64,000 nt of DNA from Sciurus carolinensis. Its lineage: Eukaryota; Chordata; Mammalia; Rodentia; Sciuridae. Each line of letters begins with the position of its first letter. Position 1 is the stretch's first letter. The position numbers and the translations under genes were made by a program. Shown piece after piece: positions 11,921 to 23,021 of the stretch. The notes under the pieces were generated by a model. The model had not been told where the DNA came from. It was given only the letters and a program-made list of their open reading frames with translations, and did no database searches. The stretch is from contig NC_062221.1 of assembly GCF_902686445.1 (NCBI RefSeq), forward strand, positions 34,302,575 to 34,366,574, given 5' to 3'.

Positions 11921-14069
11921 ATTATATAAAATCACACCAAAAATTGCTAGAAACATTTGGATACATATACAAGTTGAACCTCTAAATTGTTATTTCATTA
12001 ACTTTAAGCTACTTTTTAAAAAATTGATGTTTTCTTCCTCCAAAATGACCATACTCATTTTTTCAGAATTTTGATAAAATTCATTGTCAGCAGTGTAAAA
12101 AAAAAAATCTCTTCAAAGAATGCAATTGCTTCTTAACAGAGTTACTTCAACCCTATTTTGAAAATCAGTGTCATCTGTTTACATACTTCGTCATTTTGTT
12201 GCCACCTATGTATTTTCTTCCAGTATATCCTAAGGGATATATTATTTATGAGTGTGAACTTTAGTAAAATAAGGAATAGACATTTTAATAATTGTAGCAA
12301 TATTTAGCATTTTAAAAATTTATTTTCTATGTCTGAAAATTAAAAATTTGAGTGTGAATACTATAATATAATGAAAAAGTTATATTTCAACATATGGTTT
12401 ATGAGTATTAAGATTCACCTGTGCATTTCCTGACATCAGGTAGAACATGGGGGGCACTTTTTCTTTTAACCAGACAGTCTATATTACCTATTAGTTCTTA
12501 ATTAAAATTCCATGAAAACTGAATTTTATATATATAAAGATTTATTTATGCTTTTACTACTTTCCATTTTTAGACATTATTACTCTTTTATAAGAATGGA
12601 AAGAAACAACTAAATTACATTTGTTTTAGCCATTTAACTGGCTGAGGAAAATAATATACTAATTGACCATTAGCAGTAGACATTATCTTGTTTATTAATT
12701 CTTAGATTTATAGCTTCATAAAATTGCTGTTGTACTTACACTGCAACATAAGCTTTTAATCTAATGTCTAGAAATCATGTATTTGCTACAAATTAAAATT
12801 ACTTTCATTAAAAGTGATCCAAAATAATGTGCCCATAAGAAATTGCCTGTACCCATCTCCTCATCTGTTTTACGAAGGAAAATCTTAATCAACAGAGGAA
12901 AAAGCAAAAAAAGCAAAAACAAAAAAGAAATGAAAGGTGGTGCGGAGAAGAGATTCACTGCACTCAGAAAGGGGGAGGACAATATGTGAGGGGCAGCATT
13001 GCCTGTGAAGGGGACAGCGGCATCTGTAAAAGGCACACACTTGATGACAAGGTTCCAATTAGAACACCAAAGAAAATTGCAGTACCCACCCAACACAAAG
13101 CTAATAAGCTTTTAATAAATATAATATTGAAATATAGCTAAGAAGACTGCAAAAGACAGATTCCATGCAGAATTTTCTTTACAGTGTGTTGAAGATGTAA
13201 GCTCTCCAAGCTGAAGGGGAAAACATAAACCATGTACTCCTAGAGGTACCAGAAAAGCAAGAGTATAGTACAGTTTTATAGTTCATGTGTAAGACAATAG
13301 AGTATAAAAAGAAGAATATGAGATTATAAATTTCTTACATACCATGTAAAATGTTTAAATATTATTTGAAATTTGCTTGAGAACATTTAAAAAAATATGT
13401 TGTCCTAAAGTAATCACAAAAACATTTTTTCAAGTACGTATTATAAAAAATAGAAAAGGAGGAATAAATGCTAGAATTCTATAGTTTAGTAGAGTTACTA
13501 TGGTGTATTTTAATCTAATTATATGCTTTATAAACAATTAAATAGAGGTGCTTGAGGGTTTAAAACCTAAGAAAACTAATAAGGGAAGTGAAATTCTGAT
13601 TTCCCTGAAATCATATACATATCATATACATGCACTAAAATATCATACTAATCTATAAGTATGCACAATTATTATGTATCCACTAAAAAGAAGACAAATG
13701 AAAGTAAAAATAAATAATTTAATACACAATTCAATAGAAATAATTTAATAGAAACAATAAATAGAATAGAAAAATATGGTTAAAAAAACCTGGAGAAGGA
13801 ACAGAAAAGAGAAAAACAAAGAATAAAGAAAACAAATAGAAAGCAGCTGCAGAATGGTATGATCTCTTTTAAAGTAAATAAAAGTTGTCAGAAGCAATAC
13901 CCAAGTATGTCTTGTTAACAAGAGATCCATTTAAAATAAATACAGTCTCATGCCATTCAATGATGGGAATAGCATCTTAGAAATGTATCATTAGTTGAGT
14001 TTTGTTTATAGTTTAATTATCATAGAGTATATTTCCATGAATATTAAAGTATTCATAGTAACTGAATAA
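11921..14069. other. AT-rich DNA, nothing recognised
   Basis: No clear repeat or exon. A 111-codon reverse frame at 12761-13096 is rich in hydrophobic and Phe/Leu codons from A-rich DNA on the top strand and has no recognisable domain. Confidence 0.35.
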
Positions 14070-14420
14070 TGGAATTAAAATGTCTACAGTAATTAAATCA
14101 GTAAATTGGCAAAGAATCGAGTCACAGGTCAGTGGATCAAAATATAGGACATAGAAATAGATGCACATTTAACTAGTCAAGAAATTATTGACCATAGTGA
14201 TATGGCAATTCAATAGAGAAAAGATAATCTTTTAAATAACTTTTCCTCCAATATTTCTGTATAAGAAACATGAAGTTCTACATAGCCTCACAATTTTTGC
14301 AAAAATCTCCTCAAAATGTCGATAGACTCACCTTTAAAATGTAATGCTATACCATACCTAGAAGAAAACATTGGAGAAAATTGATATGACTTAAGTTTGG
14401 TGATTAATTTCTACATTATC

Positions 14421-14512
14421 GGACTGGGGAGATAGCTCAGTTGGTAGTGTGCTTGCCTTGTGTACACAAGGCCCTGGGTTTGATCCCCAGTACCACAAAT
14501 AAAGAAAAAAAA
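14421..14512 (+). mobile_element. ID SINE
   Basis: Complete ID with an intact-looking A box ('tagctcagttggtagtg') and B box region ('gggtttgatcccc'), then an A-rich tail. A 15-bp TSD with one mismatch (14406-14420 and 14513-14527) lies in the old L1. tRNA-Ala-like but lacking a cloverleaf anticodon arm, so not a tRNA gene. Confidence 0.93.
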
Positions 14513-14862
14513 AATTTCTAGATTATCTACCAAAAGTATATTCAGTGGAAGAAGTAAATATAAGTTGAACTTTGTTAAAATAAAAGAAAGAACTTTCTGT
14601 TTTGTAAAATAGGCGTTGGAATGAAAAGACAAATCAAAGAAAGAAAGAAATTATTTGTAAGTCACATATCTGACAAGAAATTATATCCAAAATATACAAA
14701 GAATTAAAACTCCAAAACAAGTAAATAAATTAATTAAAAATTGGATGGATGGTCTTCAGAGATAGTGATGATGGAATATACATATAAAAAACTGACATGC
14801 ATGTGAAAAAATGTTCAACATCTGTCTTATCTCAGTTGGCCATATCAAAATACCATAGATTG

Positions 14863-15046
14863 GGCTGGGTACTGTGGTGCATACCTATAACCCCAGTGGT
14901 TCAGGAGTCTGAGGCAGGAGGATCTCAAGTTCAAAGCCAGCCTCCACAACTCAACAAGATCCTGTTTCAAAATAAAAAATAAAAAAAAGGACTTGGGATA
15001 TGCCCAGAGGTTAAGCACCCCTGGATTTAATTCCTGATATAAAAAG
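14863..15046 (+). mobile_element. MEN SINE (B1-ID dimer)
   Basis: Starts 'gggctgggtactgtggtgca'. The ID half is diverged ('ttgggatatgcccagaggtt'). The flanking duplication 'aaa(acc)atagattg' at 14849-14862 and 15047-15059 confirms insertion into the LTR. Confidence 0.88.
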
Positions 15047-15099
15047 AAAACATAGATTGTATGGTTTTTAAAAACTTAAAAACCAGAAATTTACCTTAT

Positions 15100-15753
15100 C
15101 CCTACCTCTTCATTATCTGAGGTCTCACTTTTCATGGTTTCAGTTATCTACTCTCAACTATGGTCCAAAAATGTTCAATGAACATTTTCATAAATAAACA
15201 ATTCATAAGTCTTAAACTGATCATCATCAGAATAGGATGCTGGAATCTCATGCTATTCTTCTGTATTATGCTTGGGAAGTGAATGATCCCTTTGTCAAGT
15301 ACCCACCTTTATAGGATATTCTCCCATTAATCATTTTGTGGTCTCAATTATCAACTCTATTTTTCCACTATTGCAGTACTTGTGTTTAAGGAACTCTTAT
15401 TTTAATTAATAATAGCTCCAAATCACAGGAGTGGAAATACTGGAAATTCTGGTATGCCAAAGTAAAGTTAAAGTGCTTCCTAAGTGAAAAGATGGAAGTT
15501 CTTGAATAAGTAAGTAAAGGAAATGTATTATATGCTAAGTTTGCTTAGATTTATGATAAGAACAAATTTCCAATCTGTGAAATGGAGAAAGAAAAAGTTA
15601 TGAACACCCTGTGTTTAGCAGGACTAACTCAGGAGTTAGACATTCCATTTTTTTTTCTATGCATAGGCAAACACATAATGTATACAGTATCTCATGGTTT
15701 CAGAATCTATAGGGATCTTGGACACATCCCTCAAGGATAAGGGAGTACTACTC
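15100..15753 (+). mobile_element. Tigger/MER2-type DNA transposon fossil
   Basis: The 5' end reads 'ttatctgaggtctcac..catggtttcagttatc', followed by 'aataaacaattcataagt'. The 3' end is 'aaggataagggagtact', its inverted counterpart. Between 15385 and 15600 is the start of a pogo/Tigger transposase (CENP-B-like N-terminal helix-turn-helix region), recognisable but with in-frame stops. Most of the transposase is deleted, leaving about 650 bp. It sits inside the MaLR LTR. Confidence 0.8.
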
Positions 15754-16510
15754 TATGTTTCATATTTCTGCAGGTTGAGAAGACTAAGATTGATTCTGTG
15801 GCCAGTTCCATAACAATGACTCTCTTCCTGGATTGCAGCCAGCTATCTTCTTTCTGCGTTCTAACACAGTGGAAAGAGAGCAAATTCTCCAGTGTTTCAT
15901 TCCCATTGTGATTGCCCCACATTTATAACCTCATTTAATTTTAATTGTCTCCTGGAGATCACATGTCAAAATACCATCACACTGGATGTAGAGGCTTTTA
16001 CACGAATTTGGAGACTAGAAAAATATTCAGTCCATTTACTTGTCATTAGGGAAAATGCAAATTAAAACAAAAATGAGATACTATTATACACAATTTGAAT
16101 GGCTAAAATCCAAAACCTGACAGTAGTAATTACTAGCAGTGATACAGAACATTAGAAACATTTGTTAATTGTACATAAAAAAAAAAATCAAAATTGTTAA
16201 ACCATTTAGGAATCTTTGGAAGACTGTTTGGCAGTTTCTCACAAAACTAATTGAAGCCTTTCCATATGACTGAACAATCACAATTTTCAGTTATTTTCAA
16301 TATTTTAAATTATTCTATCACTGGTATCACTGATTTGTAAATCTATGTCCACACTAAATCCTGGATGTAAATCTTGCTGAAACTTTATACATATTCATCA
16401 AAACTGGAAACAACCAAAATGTCCTTCATTAAATGACTAGATAAATGAATTTATATCACCATACCAAGGACTAGTATTTAGTGATAAAATGGAATGCACT
16501 CTCAGAGATT

Positions 16511-16542
16511 TAAGATTCATCATTTTAAAATGATGATTCTTA
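16511..16542. repeat. 32-bp near-perfect palindrome
   Basis: Centred on TTTTAAAA at 16523-16530. Fifteen of sixteen arm pairs match, including an unbroken central 20 bp. It lies inside the old L1 3' part, just 5' of the younger L1 insertion. Confidence 0.85.
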
Positions 16543-16576
16543 GATGTATATACTAAATTAAAGAAGGCAGTCTAAG

Positions 16577-17337
16577 ATTTCATCTCACTCTGCCAGTCAC
16601 AGTGGAAATTATCAAGAATACAAGCAATAATATGTGTTGGGGAGGATGTGGGGAAAAAGATACATTGCTGGTGGGATTGCAAATTGGTGCAACTACTATG
16701 AAAAGTGTATGGAGATTCCTCAGAAAACTTGGAATGGACCCACCATTTGACCCAGCTATCCCACTTCTCGGTTTATATCCAAAGGACTTAAAATCAGCAT
16801 ATTACAGTGATACAACCAAACCAATGTTTATAGTAGCTCAACTCACAATAGCTAAACAATGGAACCAACATAGGTGACCTTCAACAGATGAATGGGAAAA
16901 AAATGTGGTATATATACATATATATACAATGGAATATTAACCTTAAAGAAGAATGAAATTATGACATTTGCAGGTAAATGGATGGAGCTGGAGAATATCA
17001 TGCTAAGTGAAATAGGTCAATCCAAAAAACCAAAAGTTGAATGTTTTCGGATATGAGGGTGCTAATTCACAGTGGAAGGAGGGTTAGGGAAGAATAGAAT
17101 TACTTTAGATTAGGTACAGGGGAGTGAAGGGAGGGGAGGGGGTATGGGACTAGGAAGGATTGCAGAGTGAAACAGATATTATTACCCCATGTACATATAT
17201 AACTACCTGACCAGTGGGATTCTACATCATGTATAACCAGAAGAATGAGAAAATATACTCCATTATATATGATGTATCAAAATGATTCCACTATCTTGTA
17301 TAAATAATTAAAACAAATAAAATAATTTCTTTTTTTA
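16577..17337 (+). mobile_element. Squirrel L1 3' end, 5'-truncated
   Basis: Holds the ORF2 C-terminal region ('gtgttggggaggatgtgg', 'cattgctggtgggattgca') and the full lineage 3' UTR with purine-rich block and A-tail. The target 'cagtctaa' versus 'caatctaa' flanks it (16568-16577 and 17343-17352), and the old L1 resumes immediately. It is more diverged than the 38-kb copy. Confidence 0.88.
16602..16877 (+). pseudogene. L1 ORF2 C-terminal fragment
   Basis: A 91-codon open stretch resembles the end of L1 ORF2, after the reverse transcriptase. Visible motifs are WRFLRKLGMDPPFDPAIPLL, YYSDTTKPMF and TIAKQWN. The Cys-rich knuckle just upstream is shifted or altered (the 'HCWWDC' frame is off). 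The ORF ends before the usual C-terminus. It has no start of its own and no promoter, so it is a dead fragment of a reverse transcriptase gene. Confidence 0.8.
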
Positions 17338-17600
17338 AAAAAACAATCTAAAATGACTATATAATATGTGTCTCCATTTCTATCATATTTTGGAAAAGGA
17401 AAAATTCTAGGCATAGTAAAAGTAAAGAGATCAGTGGTTGTCAATATTAAGTGGGGAAGGAGAGTTTGAATATCTGAAGTAGGGAATATTTTTAAGGGTA
17501 GTGAAAATTCTCTGAATAAAACTAAAATGGTGGATACATGACATTGTGCATTTGCTAACACTCATGAAACTTTATTAGAGAAAGACCATCACTTAATGTA

Positions 17601-18017
17601 ACCAATAACTCTCCCCCGTCACACATACATATTTGAGTAATTAGGAAATCATAGAATATAATACAAACAGGAAGAAAAATATCTAAATCCATTACAAATG
17701 AATGAACTTCACTGATGGGCTGGAGGAAAAGTACACCGACATAACATTGTAAAAGAGTGAAATTTTTAAGTCTAAAGAAGCAATGTATAAGCACCGTATG
17801 TGGCTTCCCATCAAAATATCAATAAACAATGTGAAGCCACCATTCACATTGATGAATTAAAGAAAAAAAAATCTTGTCAATAGTGGAGCCAGAATTTTCA
17901 GTGCTGGAGTGGGAGGTACCTATAAGCAAGAGGAGGTGTTCACAATGAACCATGTGATAGTGGATGGGAGTTGGAGGGTTCTATATAAACTATGTTAAAC
18001 TTAATATATAGCAAGAA
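17601..18017. other. Possible L1 3' UTR remainder
   Basis: A weak block near 17800-17990 could be the last part of the same old L1 3' UTR. Nothing else was recognised. Confidence 0.3.
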
Positions 18018-18240
18018 GCTGGGTACAGTGGCCCATGCCTTTAATCCCACTGGTATCAGGAGGCTGCGGAAGGAGAATCATGAGTTCAAAGTCAGCCTCA
18101 ACAAAAGTGAGGTACTAAGCAACTCAGTGAGAACCTGTCTTGAAATAAAATACAAAATAAGGCTGGGGATGTGGCTCAGTGGTCGAGGGTCCCTGAGTTC
18201 AGTCCCTGGTACCCCCTTTCCAAAAAAAAAAAAAAAAAAA
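18018..18240 (+). mobile_element. MEN SINE (B1-ID dimer)
   Basis: 'gctgggtacagtggcccatg' start, ID half 'ggctggggatgtggctcagtgg', pure A18 tail. An extra 'aaagtgaggtactaagcaac' stretch in the left half is typical of the longer MEN variant. TSD unclear. Confidence 0.93.
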
Positions 18241-18251
18241 CTAAACCAAAC

Positions 18252-18355
18252 AAATATATATCTATATATATACAAAGATTAGAAATATAAATGGATATAG
18301 ACTTAAATACAGGTGTATATGTAGATATAGGTATGCATATATATATGGGTTAGTC
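18252..18355. repeat. (TA)n/(GATA)-rich low-complexity tract
   Basis: Imperfect TATA and GATATA units following the SINE tail. Confidence 0.8.
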
Positions 18356-18869
18356 TGCATACAAATATTTTTCTCATCTACCAATCAAGAGTTTTTAAAA
18401 GAAAGGACACCTCAGGAACAAGAAGCATACCCCCACTCAGATCTCATTTTCTAAATAAAATTGCTCAATGAAAAGAATCACATCCTTTTGGGGAAAAGGC
18501 TAATTCTAGATCTGACCAAGTAACATACGATGTGTAGCTTTGTTTTGTGCCAAAAAGTGAGTAAGTGATTTTCAAAAGGATATGGATATATCAAAAAGAT
18601 ATATGAGCCAACCTTAAGGGCCCTCAAAGAGCAAATAGACATAGGAACTGCTACAAAATAAACATTGGTTTTAACTCAATGGATATAAAGAACTATGAGT
18701 TTATTCCCTTGAGAAAGCATGAAATTTCCCATCCTCCTCTCATACAAATGCTGCATAATTTCCAAGACAATGAATGCAGTGGATTTTTGTCCCCTGGCTG
18801 GATTACATTATACAGTAAGATTGACTCTGAGAAAGGGCAATTATTAAAATCAGTCTGGCCACTAAAATG
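18356..18869. other. No recognised feature
   Basis: No repeat signature or exon that I can support. Short frames on both strands at 18679-18878 overlap each other and show no domain. Confidence 0.35.
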
Positions 18870-19290
18870 AAGTCTCACAAACTTTTTCCATCAGGCCTAG
18901 AAAAAAGAAAATTTTGATGTTTTGAGTTGCTCTTTGGGAACCACTTCAGTGGGATCTGAGACTGGTCACAAGATGAGAATAGCCTTCTTCTGACCGCCAG
19001 AAAACAAAGGGCACCTACATCCTACAACTATGAAGAAATGGATTCTGCTTAAAAACAAACAACAAACAAGCAAACAAAAACCCCCACAAAAACAAAAACA
19101 GCTTGGAAGTGGCATTTATCTCGGAAGTCTTCAGAGGAGAAATTCTACCTTGTTACCTCTGGACAAGGAAGCCACTCTTACATCTTCCCTGACTTCTTAA
19201 CTACAGAACTGCAAACTTGTAAATATGTGTGTTTTAATCTGCTAAATTTACAGTGTCTTGCTGTGCTGCAATATATAATCAATACAATAT
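18870..19290 (+). mobile_element. MLT1-like ERVL-MaLR LTR, sense
   Basis: Blocks in order: 'tgaccgccagaaaacaaagg', 'catcctacaactatgaag', 'gattctgctt', 'agcttggaagtggc', 'cttcttaactacagaactgc' and 'aaatatgtgtgttttaatctgctaaa', ending 'ataatcaatacaa'. This is the 3' half of an MLT1-type LTR. An A/C-rich stretch at 19050-19100 has expanded inside it. Confidence 0.75.
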
Positions 19291-19417
19291 TGTGTAATTA
19301 ATTAATTAATTGACTTCAGGGGAAGAATAAATCTTCTTAAAAGAGTTCAAATAGTAAATGTAGAAAGACTGTGAGAATTTTTTTAAAAAAAATCCCCTGT
19401 AATACCCACCTTAATCT

Positions 19418-19810
19418 ATTTTGTGCTCATACAGCAGAATACTTAACAAGGGGTAATTGATTAAAAACAGATATTTATTGACTAACAGTTCTGGATGATG
19501 ATAAATCTGAGGTCAAGATACTATCAGGTTTTGTGTCTGGGTACCTGGTAAAGCCATTCTCTGCTTCCAAAATTGTGCCTTGCACACTGCCTCCTCTGGA
19601 GGAGTAGGCTGGATGCTCACAGGCAGAAGGCAGAAGGGCCAGAGGAAAGAGTCCATTCTCAAAAGCCCTTTTCATAAAAACATTAAATATATAGTGAAAT
19701 CCTCACACTCTAATCACCTCTTAAGGCCCTACCTCCAAAAAGTTTTATTACATTGGTAATTAAGTGTCAAGATGAGTTTTGGAGAGGGCAAACATTCAAA
19801 ATGGAGCAAC
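19418..19810 (-). mobile_element. ERVL-MaLR LTR, reverse
   Basis: Reverse-strand blocks: 'gatatttattgactaacagttctgg', 'aatctgaggtcaagatac', 'attctctgcttcc', 'aatcacctcttaaggccctacctcc', 'gagttttggagagggcaaacattcaa'. It is near full length. It faces the LTR at 18870-19290, so the two are separate insertions. Confidence 0.8.
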
Positions 19811-22061
19811 ATTACATTAATAATTCCTGTTAAGCAACAACCACAGTTGAACGATAAGATTAAAACGCTAAACTTTAAGAAGAAACAGAAATTTACATAG
19901 TTTCAAAGTCTATACTACAATTTTTTTAATTACTGTGATGCTTGCAACATATGCCTGGAAATTCTTTGATACTGCTCCCAATAGGATTTGGAGTTTGATT
20001 TTTTTCCCTTTGAGTATAGGCCTGACTTACTGAATCATTTACAACAAAAAGAGAATGGAAAGAGAAAATTAGTAAGTTTACTGCAGAGGAACTTGATAGA
20101 AATCACCTTATTCAAGGTGAAAACCATTAATTAATCAGAATTAACATCATAAATCAAATGGATATAATGTTCCCCCTGATTTGATGAGATGATAAGGGAT
20201 CTTTATATTCTTAGGATTCTTCTCTGGAATAATAATGAGAAGATAACAGAAATTTTAAATTAAGGTATTCTTAAAAATGAAATACCAGAAGGGATATTCC
20301 CTATCATATTTTCATTTAAATCACCAATTTGCCTTATGAAGAAACCAGATGGATCAAAAGGAAAAGGTGTGTATACTACCACAGTCTCAGTCCCATAGGA
20401 GACCTGATTATAGCACTGTTCCTGATGTTTTAGGACTGCTAAAAATTCTCAGTTATAACTCTTTGAGGCTTAATGTAATGCCACTCACAAAAGCAAAGAA
20501 TCTTACTTCACAAAGATGGGCACACAGCAATGGGTAACCATGGGATCTACTAGTCAGATCATGTGCAGAATCCTACACAAACACAATGTAGAGTTATATT
20601 CTAAAGGAAAAGATCATATTGGTCTTTGACCCTAAAGGTAAAGCAGGAGGGACTCTAATAACCATTACTTCCAGTGAATCAGATGAGCATTTGTGCTTCT
20701 CATTCCCATAAACCTTGTCTCTGAAGTTTTAAAACCTAGTGACCAAAGGTAGGTACACTCTAACAAGTGGACAAAGCAAGGATATTTGGCTGCTGCCAAA
20801 ACATTTTGAACTCTGTCCATGAGCTGACAGATGTAAAGAAAAGTTCTTATAACAGCAGACTATGATCAGCAGAAGTAAGTAGAGATAAGAAGTAATTCAC
20901 TAAGTCTAGCAATTCACTTAAGTGCCTCCTGAAGTTCATTTGATCTATTTTGAGTGGGAATAGGGGTATACAACAACTTGACTTGAGCAGGTTATAATTA
21001 TTGAGGTTTTGGCAATGACGACTTAGGACACAGCACCAGCAGGCCTACCTAAGTGATGAAATATAGTACAGAAATATTAGAATGGACAGTTGGTTGGGGA
21101 ACACTAGGTGTACTAGTAATAATACAGAGATCATTTGAAGTGAATGGAGGTATAATTCATCCCACTAATCTCATTTAGCAAAAAAAAAAAAAAAAAAGAA
21201 GGAAACCTGAATAGAGAATAAGATTGGTGTGACACAAGTAGTGAGTAGTGGTGGCCATTGAAATACCCTACAAGACCTCCAATGATGGGCAAAGTGATTG
21301 ACAAGCAGCTGCTGTGAGAAATCTGCCCCTGGTGTACAGAGTCCACACTTGCCATTGGCTGTTCACTGAGGACAGCAGTAATACCCAGGTGGTAGCCCTT
21401 CTGGGAGAGATGGGATTTTTCAGACAAAGTTGACCCAAGGACACCTGTTTTTAAGAACACAAGCATTTAACCTAATAAAATCGTACATGTTTAATCACGA
21501 CTTTATGTCTCCTAGTGTATTTTGAAACTATAAAACTATATATTACAAAAGTACATTTATTGGATAATGCTAGCTTGTTTACAAAGATGTTGAATCAATT
21601 TATAATCAAACCAAACTTTACTGTTAGAATCATTCTAATTTGATTAAACTGTTTACCACCAATGCATTTTTCGATTATTAGTCTGTAACAGTATATTGGG
21701 TTTCAAATCCCATCCTATTTCAACTTCAATTTGCACTTTCCTAATATCTGTTTTATATATTGACTATTTGTATTTCTTCTGATATAAAACAAGTTTTAAC
21801 TTTTGTCACTAGTTTTACTGAGTTGATTTCATTTTCCTTACTAACCTTATTAGAACTCTTTCAAAACTAGATAATTTCTTTTTGGATACATTTGTGGCAA
21901 ATACATTTCTGCTGCTTCTTGGTTTGTGATTTTATTTTTATTTTAAGTAGTCCTTTGATAAGTAGAAACATTTAGCCAAAAGTAACCACACTTTTCAATC
22001 TTTTAATAAATGATTCATGATTCATTAATTTTATTAATTAATTAATTCATTTATTTATTTT
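19811..22061. other. Unclassified, possibly decayed ERV-related
   Basis: The part 20340-21170 has fairly even base composition and phrases such as 'ctgtccatgagctgacagatgtaaag' that could be internal sequence of an old ERVL/MaLR element, but I cannot align it reliably. An A17 run is at 21181-21197. Short frames at 20349 and 21131 (reverse) have no recognisable domain. Confidence 0.25.
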
Positions 22062-22276
22062 TGGTACTGGGGATTGAACCCAGGGTTGCTTAATCAGTGG
22101 ACCTCATCCACAGTCCTTTTTATTTTTTGTTTTGAGACAGAGTTTCACTAAGTTGCTTAGTGCCCCTTTAAGTTGCTTAGTGACTCATTAAGTTGCTGAG
22201 GCTTTTTGAACTTGCAATCCTCCTGCCTCAGCCTCCCAAGCTACTGGAATTAAAGGTGTGTCCTACCATGCCTAGC
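22062..22276 (-). mobile_element. MEN SINE, reverse, with internal triplication
   Basis: ID half at left ('tggtactggggattgaaccc'), B1 half at right ending 'ctaccatgcctagc'. Inside, a 20-bp unit starting 'taagttgcttagtg' occurs three times at 22149, 22169 and 22189, so the B1 half is longer than in sister copies. Confidence 0.9.
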
Positions 22277-22326
22277 TTATTAACCTTTTTAAGGAAATTT
22301 ATCTCTTAACAAGAGGGCATATATAT

Positions 22327-22735
22327 TTTTATTTGACCTGTTCTTTCTTAGGACATTTAGGATACAATTTTCAAAAATTTCCAGTCACTTGTTTATTTGT
22401 TTCCCATATAAATAGCCAAATATCTGGCACATTTTTGGAACATTTCATTCTTTGTTCAATTATCAGATAAAAAAAAATAAATTATATATGAAAATTCACA
22501 AAATAAAAATTTTCCTGGAACACTGAATATAATGGAAAATACATGTTCCTGATACATAAACATATGTAAACATAAGAGCTATTACTCAAATAATCCATTA
22601 ATATGTCAGAACCAAGATTTTTTATTTGACTTTTCTGTTCTGAGATCATTTAGGACACAGTTTTAAAGACATTTCCAATCACTGGCTTGTTTCCAATGTG
22701 ATATAAATTAATTATTTGATGGCTACATATTGAGA
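22327..22735. repeat. Diverged direct duplication, two copies
   Basis: Copies at about 22327-22440 and 22622-22735 share 'tttatttgac', 'catttaggata/cacaa/gttt', 'catttccaatcac' and 'ttgtttcc' in the same order and spacing. Each is about 110 bp, with many differences. The family is not recognised. Confidence 0.6.
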
Positions 22736-22920
22736 AATTTTGCAATTTTAGGTCTAAAATACAAATAAAATAATTTAAGAGCCTTTACAATAAGTGACTT
22801 TGCACTCATTTTCTATGCACAGATCTTTTATACCTTACCGTATATACTTACACCCACATTTTTGTGCCTATCACTGTTGTAACAGATGATATTTGATTAT
22901 TATCCTAAACAATATTTCTT

Positions 22921-23007
22921 GGGCTGGGGATATAGCTCAGTGGGTAGAGTGCTTGCCTTGCAATCCCCAGCACCGCAAAAAACAAACAAACAAACAAAAA
23001 AACAAAA
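22921..23007 (+). mobile_element. ID SINE lacking part of its B box
   Basis: A perfect 14-bp TSD (22907-22920 and 23008-23021) bounds it. The A box is intact. The stretch between 'gcttgccttg' and 'caatccccagcacc' is missing the 'aagcacaaggccctgggtt' segment found in the 49-kb ID, removing half of the B box. The tail is (AAAC)n. Confidence 0.93.
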
Positions 23008-23021
23008 AAACAATATTTCTT

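Larger units (their letters stand above)
14823..16036 (-). mobile_element. ERVL-MaLR LTR, reverse, split by Tigger and MEN
   Basis: The left part has 'ccatatcaaaataccatagattg'. The right part (from 15754) has 'ctgcaggttgagaagactaag', 'ggaaagagagcaaattctcc', 'aaaataccatcacactgg' and 'attcagtccattta'. These are the reverse-strand blocks of an MLT1-like LTR. Together they make one LTR interrupted by MEN (14863-15046) and Tigger (15100-15753). Confidence 0.8.
14070..17600 (+). mobile_element. Old L1 (L1M-type), host of nested insertions
   Basis: One ancient L1 can be followed in pieces: 14070-14420, 14528-14822, 16037-16576 and 17338-17600. The pieces are collinear with ORF2 3' part to 3' UTR: 'ggcaattcaatagagaaaagata', 'gaagaaaacattggagaaaa', 'cacatatctgacaagaaatta', then after the LTR 'tcattagggaaaatgcaaatt', 'aaactggaaacaaccaaaatg', and finally 'gatcagtggttgtcaa' and 'aatggtggatacatgacatt'. 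An ID, a MaLR LTR and a younger L1 interrupt it. Confidence 0.8.

Noticed and set aside
12761..13096. 111-codon reverse frame with a hydrophobic stretch
   Set aside because: The Phe/Leu-rich segment comes from an A-rich top strand. No signal, family motif or context supports a membrane protein.
13600..13690. Possible mitochondrial insertion
   Set aside because: AT-rich and superficially control-region-like, but no mitochondrial gene or tRNA sequence is present.
15385..15600. Host gene with a CENP-B-like DNA-binding domain
   Set aside because: The reading frame has stops and lies between Tigger terminal sequences, so it is a transposase relic.
21131..21466. 111-codon reverse frame
   Set aside because: It ends in a Phe run encoded by the A17 tract and matches no family that I know.
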